Below are positions 7,709 through 11,421 of a stretch of DNA of 11,421 nucleotides, piece after piece. The DNA is from Candidatus Acidiferrales bacterium. GTDB lineage: Bacteria; Acidobacteriota; Terriglobia; Acidiferrales; UBA7541. The notes beneath the pieces are model-generated. The model was not told where the DNA came from and ran no database searches. It was given only the letters and a program-made list of their open reading frames with translations. The stretch covers positions 1-11,421 of the forward strand of contig JASHWB010000247.1 in the NCBI GenBank assembly GCA_030044295.1. Reading direction: 5' to 3'. Each line of letters starts with the position of its first letter. The first letter of the stretch is position 1. A program made the position numbers and the translations under genes.

Positions 7709-7713
7709 AGGAG
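7709..7713 (+). promoter_or_regulatory. Ribosome binding site of the aminotransferase gene
   Basis: AGGAG lies 5 bases before the ATG at 7719 and supports that start over upstream in-frame choices. Confidence 0.75.
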
Positions 7714-7718
7714 AAGCC

Positions 7719-8582
7719 ATGGAGCGCGATCCAGTCTGGTCAAAAACGTGGACTTTTTTCCAGGACCAATGGCACGAAGGCAACGTGCCCATCATGGGTC
7801 CGCGGACTCATGCCGCCTGGCTTTGTTCACTGGTCTTCGATGGAGCCCGCGCATTCGAGGGAGTCACGCCAGACCTGGATCTGCACTGCGCTCGCGTAAA
7901 TGACTCCGCTAGAAAGCTCCATCTGAAACCCTCCATCTCGATGGAACGTTGGATGGAGCTCGCCTACGAAGGAATTAAAAAATTCGATAAGGATGTGCCG
8001 CTTTATATTCGCCCCATGTATTGGGGCGAGAAAGAGGGTCCATGGATCCAGGCCCCTGATCCGGAGTCAACCCGCTGGTGCATTACCATCTACGAAGCAC
8101 CGATGCGCAAACCATCGGGCTTCTCGATCACGATCTCGCCTTTTCGTAGGCCGACGATCGAAACGATGCCGGTCGATGCTAAGGCCGGCTGCCTATATCC
8201 AAATAACGCACGCGCGTTGCTCGAAGCGCATTCGCGGGGATTCGATAACGCTGTTGTATGCGACATGGTTGGCAACGTCGCGGAACTCGCGACGTCGAAC
8301 ATCTTTCTCGCCAAGGATGGCGTGGTCTACACGCCAATCCCAAACGGCACATTCCTCGACGGCATCACTCGCCAGCGTGTAATCAAACTGCTTCGCGGAG
8401 TGGGCGTTAAAGTCGTGGAAAAGACCCTGTCCTACGGCGATTTTCAACAGGCTGACGAGATTTTCTCAAGCGGCAATTATTCGAAGGTGGTTCCAGTCAA
8501 TAAAATTGACGACCGTCTACTAGCAATCGGGCCTATATATTCCAAAGCGAGAGAACTCTATTGGCAGTTTGCTCATTCGTGA
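7719..8582 (+). CDS. ilvE: Class IV PLP aminotransferase, branched-chain (IlvE-like)
   Basis: Transfers an amino group, probably from glutamate, to a 2-oxo acid; the closest style is branched-chain aminotransferase. The 287-residue fold-type IV protein opens with a FDGARAFEGV segment (40-49), has the phosphate-binding Arg59 in CARV, the PLP-anchoring Lys155 in DAKAGCLYPN, Glu189 in VAELATSNIF for the pyridine nitrogen, and GITRQ at 215-219. SGNYSKVVPV (251-260) and the terminal RELYWQFAHS match a common rhizobial/proteobacterial IlvE group. The start is set by AGGAG at 7709-7713. It leads the plus-strand unit, with the carrier-thioesterase gene 52 bases on. Next to a ThDP enzyme of the acetolactate synthase superfamily, it may convert a pathway-made 2-oxo acid to an amino acid (or the reverse) rather than serve primary leucine/valine metabolism. 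D-amino acid and aminodeoxychorismate-lyase activities are less likely but not excluded. Confidence 0.9.
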   Translation: MERDPVWSKTWTFFQDQWHEGNVPIMGPRTHAAWLCSLVFDGARAFEGVTPDLDLHCARVNDSARKLHLKPSISMERWMELAYEGIKKFDKDVPLYIRPMYWGEKEGPWIQAPDPESTRWCITIYEAPMRKPSGFSITISPFRRPTIETMPVDAKAGCLYPNNARALLEAHSRGFDNAVVCDMVGNVAELATSNIFLAKDGVVYTPIPNGTFLDGITRQRVIKLLRGVGVKVVEKTLSYGDFQQADEIFSSGNYSKVVPVNKIDDRLLAIGPIYSKARELYWQFAHS

Positions 8583-8634
8583 ATCGCCGGCTCTGGATCT
8601 GGCTCCAATCAGTCTACGGGGAGCGTAGATATAG

Positions 8635-9687
8635 ATGAGGCTTACCCCTCCGCTCATTCCGGAACTTCTCGCTTCCACCTGGAAAGAAGTACTCGGTCTG
8701 CCATCCGTGGGTGCGAACGATAACTTTTTTGAACTGGGCGGGGACTCCTGGACGGCAGTGGCGATCTTTTCTGAACTTAGCAAGATCTTCGGCCGCGAGA
8801 TCTCGCCCGTCATCATATTCCACGCGCCCACGATATCAGCCTTGTCGGCTGTCCTTTCGAATCCGAAGCAGACCTCTCTCCCGTCTTTAACGCCGTTAAA
8901 ACCCGGAGGTACCGGACGTCCACTTTATTTCGTGCATGGCTGTGGCAGCACAGTCCTCGAACTATTTAACGTTGTCAAATACATTCGATCGCCTCGCCCG
9001 ATTTTCGGAATGCAAGCACGGGGAACTGATGGGACCGCCGAATCGTTTGATCGGTTCGAGGATTTGGCTCAGTACCACCTTGATGCTATAAGGCGAGTCC
9101 AGCCGAAGGGCCCATACTTACTAGCTGGATTTTCTGCCGGCGGTCTGATTGCATTTGAGATGGCTCGGCGCCTGTCCGGAGCGGGAGACAACGTGGCCCT
9201 ACTGACTGTTATTGACGGCTTCCCGGCTCTGCGCCTTCTGAAAAAGTCACAGCTGCTAAATCTGAAGTTACGACGACACACGCACCGGGCAACCGCAAGG
9301 ATCAAACGGCTTCTAAGCACGCCCCTGCGAAGCTCCCAAAACCGCTTCAAGCATCCTCCTTTGATTCCGATGCCAAATACTTCATCGATGGCTCGTTTCA
9401 AGGAGCGCGACTACGAAGCGTTAGGTCGTTATGAGCCGCGCTTTTATGACGGCGCAGTCAGGTTTTTGAGAGCCGCGGACGCGTGGATATTTTCAGTTGA
9501 TCCTAGATCCATTTGGGCGCCTTTGGCGGCAGAATTCTCGTTGGAGTCGGTTCCCGGCGATCACACGGGAATCGTCACAACACACGCTGAGGACTTGGCT
9601 GTAGCGCTTTGCCGCCATATCGATGAGGCGGATCCGCCGCGCGCCTGCGAACCGGCCCCGCAGTCGTCGGTGTTGTCCGGAGCTTGA
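8635..9687 (+). CDS. Free-standing carrier protein-thioesterase didomain (NRPS type)
   Basis: A 350-residue protein with the C-terminal two domains of a nonribosomal peptide synthetase but nothing before them. Residues about 6-78 are a peptidyl/acyl carrier domain; NFFELGGDSWTA (30-41) places the phosphopantetheine arm on Ser38. Residues about 90-330 are an alpha/beta-hydrolase type I thioesterase with HGCG (101-104) near the oxyanion hole, nucleophile Ser167 in GFSAGG, likely Asp194 in VIDG and His310 in GDHTG. All catalytic residues are present. It would hold an activated acyl group as a thioester and release it by hydrolysis or transfer. The ATG is preceded by GGGGAG (8618-8623) with an 11-base spacing. 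The protein starts at the carrier domain boundary, so it looks like a natural short protein and not a broken NRPS. An adenylating enzyme must act in trans; the ligase at the right edge is the obvious candidate. Confidence 0.93.
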   Translation: MRLTPPLIPELLASTWKEVLGLPSVGANDNFFELGGDSWTAVAIFSELSKIFGREISPVIIFHAPTISALSAVLSNPKQTSLPSLTPLKPGGTGRPLYFVHGCGSTVLELFNVVKYIRSPRPIFGMQARGTDGTAESFDRFEDLAQYHLDAIRRVQPKGPYLLAGFSAGGLIAFEMARRLSGAGDNVALLTVIDGFPALRLLKKSQLLNLKLRRHTHRATARIKRLLSTPLRSSQNRFKHPPLIPMPNTSSMARFKERDYEALGRYEPRFYDGAVRFLRAADAWIFSVDPRSIWAPLAAEFSLESVPGDHTGIVTTHAEDLAVALCRHIDEADPPRACEPAPQSSVLSGA

Positions 9688-9784
9688 GCGATGAGTTCGA
9701 ATAGAGCTCAGAACGCGCGCTCGTGCCGCATTTCGGCTATCCTTCGCATCTCGTGTGGGATCCAATCGGACTGACCGAACGAAT

Positions 9785-11329
9785 ATGACAGGCGCCGAAA
9801 CTCTGGTTCGCACCCTGCTCGCTTGCGGCGTCGACACTTGTTTTACGAATCCCGGCACGTCCGAAATGCACCTGGTTGCGGCTCTCGACCGCTCCCCTGA
9901 GATGCGGTGCGTGCTTACGCTGTTCGAAGGCGTAGCCACAGGAGCCGCTGATGGGTACGCGCGAATGACCGGAAAACCGGCTTGTACTCTCCTTCATTTG
10001 GGTCCGGGCTTCGCGAACGGCATGGCCAATCTGCACAACGCGAGCAAAGCCCGCGTGCCTATGGTCAACCTGATCGGCCAGCATCCTGCCTATCACCTGC
10101 AGTATGACGCACCACTGCATTCCGATATCGCTGCGATCGCGAAGCCCTATTCCAAGTGGCTTCACACGTCGCAGCGCGTCGCGGAGGTCGGCTCCGATGC
10201 AGCCGAAGCTATAGCTCAAGCGAGCGCTTCGGCCGGCCAAATCGCGACTCTGATCGTTCCAGCCGACGTAGCGTGGAGCGAAAGCGGGCACATTGGGGAA
10301 ATATCCCCTCCCCAAGCAGCGCCGCTGCCGCCGGTTAACAAAATTAGGCGAGCGGCGGAAATGCTCAGGTCGGGCGTGAGGACCGCTATTCTGGTTGGCG
10401 GAAACGCGCTGTTCGGGCGCGGACTGGAAGTCGCAGGAAACATCTCGGCTGCCACGAATGCAAAATTGTATATGCCTTATCCGTTCACCCGCCTCCGGCA
10501 CGGAGCGGGTACGCCAGTAATCGAGCGGGTGGCCTATGTACTCGAACAGGCAACGGAGCAGTTCAAGGAGTTCAGGCAGTTGATTTTGGTATCCGCAACT
10601 GGTCCGGTTTCCTATTTTGCTTATCAAGATAAGAGAAGCCAGCCAACGCCACCGGGTTGCGAGATATTCACGTTGGCCGAACCCGGCGAAGACGTGAATG
10701 GCGCCCTCAACCTGGTTGCCGAGGCAGTGGGTGCGAAAAACTCTCGGTCGGCGCTCGCGAAATCAGAACGTCCGCGTGTGCCGAGTGGAGAGATTACGGC
10801 ATCGGGCCTCGCGCTCGCGATCGCCGCCACTCTGCCCGAAGAAGCTATCGTTGCCGATGAGTCGATGACTTCGGGCAGAGGTATCCTGGCAGCCACGCGG
10901 GGATGCGCGCCGCACGATTGGCTCGCATGCACGGGAGGATCAATCGGGATTGCGATGCCGCTGGCGGTAGGAGGGGCGGTCGCATGTCAGGATCGTCCGG
11001 TACTCTGCCTTACTGCAGATGGCAGCGGGATGTACACATTGCAAGCTTTATGGACGATGGCTCGCGAAGGACTTCACGTCGTAACGGTCGTGTTTGCAAA
11101 CCGCGCTTACGCCGTTCTCAAGCGCGAATTTGGAAATCTCGGGATCGGGGAACCCGGCTCACGAGCCAAAGCTCTACTCGATATTGGGCGGCCCGATCTC
11201 GACTGGGTGTCGCTCGCACATGGCATGGGAGTGCCTGGAGTGCGAGTCAGTTCGCTTGAGGAATTTGCAGCCGCTCTAAAACGTGGATACGAAGGAGACG
11301 GGCCCAGCTTAATTGAGGTCCCGCTGTAG
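9785..11329 (+). CDS. Thiamine-diphosphate enzyme, acetolactate synthase/benzoylformate decarboxylase-like
   Basis: A ThDP-dependent decarboxylase or carboligase acting on a 2-oxo acid; the exact substrate is not known. From the ATG at 9785 it has 514 residues in the usual three domains. The N-terminal Pyr domain begins at MTGAETLVRTLL and carries catalytic Glu48 in LFEGVATGAADGYAR. A central domain (about 185-315) is followed by the C-terminal PP domain, with the metal/ThDP motif TADGSGMYT at 410-418 (Asp412) and Asn439 closing it. The motif reads ADG...AN instead of the textbook GDG...NN. The protein is shorter than true acetolactate synthases and no regulatory subunit is adjacent, so a role in branched-chain primary metabolism is doubtful. 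A GTG at 9755 would add 10 residues, but the family-like sequence begins at the ATG; neither start has a clear Shine-Dalgarno. It lies 97 bases after the carrier-thioesterase gene. Confidence 0.9.
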   Translation: MTGAETLVRTLLACGVDTCFTNPGTSEMHLVAALDRSPEMRCVLTLFEGVATGAADGYARMTGKPACTLLHLGPGFANGMANLHNASKARVPMVNLIGQHPAYHLQYDAPLHSDIAAIAKPYSKWLHTSQRVAEVGSDAAEAIAQASASAGQIATLIVPADVAWSESGHIGEISPPQAAPLPPVNKIRRAAEMLRSGVRTAILVGGNALFGRGLEVAGNISAATNAKLYMPYPFTRLRHGAGTPVIERVAYVLEQATEQFKEFRQLILVSATGPVSYFAYQDKRSQPTPPGCEIFTLAEPGEDVNGALNLVAEAVGAKNSRSALAKSERPRVPSGEITASGLALAIAATLPEEAIVADESMTSGRGILAATRGCAPHDWLACTGGSIGIAMPLAVGGAVACQDRPVLCLTADGSGMYTLQALWTMAREGLHVVTVVFANRAYAVLKREFGNLGIGEPGSRAKALLDIGRPDLDWVSLAHGMGVPGVRVSSLEEFAAALKRGYEGDGPSLIEVPL

Positions 11330-11331
11330 TG

Positions 11332-11421
11332 CTATCGCGTACTAGGGGCGGGCGCGACCGTATCGAAGGACTTGCCGAGCTCGCTTTTGGCGATCTTCCC
11401 GGTGGGCGTTAGTGGCATTTC
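11332..11421 (-). CDS. AMP-forming acyl/aryl ligase (ANL superfamily), C-terminal tail only
   Basis: The last 29 codons and TAG stop of a gene entering from the right edge. The visible sequence PLTPTGKIAKSEL (residues 3-15 of the fragment) is the A10 motif of the ANL superfamily, with the catalytic lysine in PTGK that contacts the acyl-adenylate in acyl-CoA ligases, aryl-AMP ligases and NRPS adenylation domains. The protein ends 15 residues after the motif with a short Pro/Ala-rich tail, so no carrier domain is fused at its C-terminus. That fits an adenylating enzyme that loads a separate carrier, such as the carrier-thioesterase protein of this cluster, or a CoA ligase. It converges on the ThDP gene, with two bases between stop codons. 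The substrate cannot be judged from this fragment. Confidence 0.8.
   Translation of the reverse strand, partial: EMPLTPTGKIAKSELGKSFDTVAPAPSTR

Larger units (their letters stand above)
7261..7718. other. Divergent intergenic control region
   Basis: These 458 bases separate the minus-strand ATP-grasp gene from the plus-strand aminotransferase gene and must carry start signals for both directions. Open frames are short and show no recognisable family. The ATP-grasp Shine-Dalgarno is at 7271-7276 and the aminotransferase AGGAG at 7709-7713. The most distinct structure is the half-site cluster at 7525-7565. A GATAAT at 7692-7697 resembles a -10 box but lacks a matching -35 and lies too close to the ribosome binding site to be convincing. 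Confidence 0.6.

Noticed and set aside
9737..10627. Long (296-codon) minus-strand frame opposite the ThDP gene
   Set aside because: Its composition (Arg/His/Ser-rich, no motif) is that of an antisense shadow of a GC-rich gene whose plus-strand product is clearly real.
1..11421. CRISPR array, tRNA/rRNA, transposase or anti-phage system
   Set aside because: No regularly spaced repeats, RNA-gene signatures, terminal inverted repeats or defence-protein motifs were seen; genes present are metabolic or signalling enzymes.

Overview
The window looks like accessory DNA from a moderately GC-rich soil bacterium. The FHA-GAF-SpoIIE phosphatase at the left edge, the SpsI-type short RfbA and the general protein style suggest Acidobacteriota, but this is an inference from protein style and not a phylogenetic result. 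It holds ten genes, two of them cut by the window edges. No RNA gene, insertion sequence, CRISPR array or prophage gene was found.

Layout. (1) Positions 1-1691, plus strand: 3' part of an FHA-GAF-PP2C (SpoIIE/RsbU-like) signalling phosphatase. (2) Positions 1752-4228, minus strand: rfbA-rfbB-rfbC, three of the four dTDP-L-rhamnose genes, in transcription order A-B-C; rfbD is absent. (3) Positions 4229-4639: 411 bases without a gene, holding two small hairpins. (4) Positions 4640-7260, minus strand: an ATP-grasp ligase followed by a cytochrome P450, both with TTG starts backed by Shine-Dalgarno sequences. (5) Positions 7261-7718: a divergent control region with a cluster of alternating TGTGG/CCACA half-sites. 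(6) Positions 7719-11329, plus strand: a class IV (IlvE-like) aminotransferase, a free-standing carrier-protein/thioesterase didomain protein, and a thiamine-diphosphate enzyme of the acetolactate synthase/benzoylformate decarboxylase superfamily. (7) Positions 11332-11421, minus strand: the C-terminal tail of an AMP-forming acyl/aryl ligase, converging on the ThDP gene with only two bases between the stop codons.

Regions 4-7 read as a small, dissected biosynthetic cluster in the NRPS style. An adenylating ligase, a carrier domain with its own thioesterase, an aminotransferase, a ThDP carboligase/decarboxylase, an ATP-grasp amide- or ester-forming ligase and a P450 are all separate proteins; no condensation domain or ketosynthase is visible. 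A plausible reading is that a 2-oxo or amino acid is made by the ThDP enzyme and aminotransferase, activated by the ligase, held on the carrier, released by the thioesterase, joined to a partner by the ATP-grasp enzyme and oxidised by the P450. The adjacent rfbABC genes could supply a deoxysugar, or could be an unrelated cell-surface operon. The product cannot be named from this window; enzyme classes are well supported, and pathway order and product are inference.
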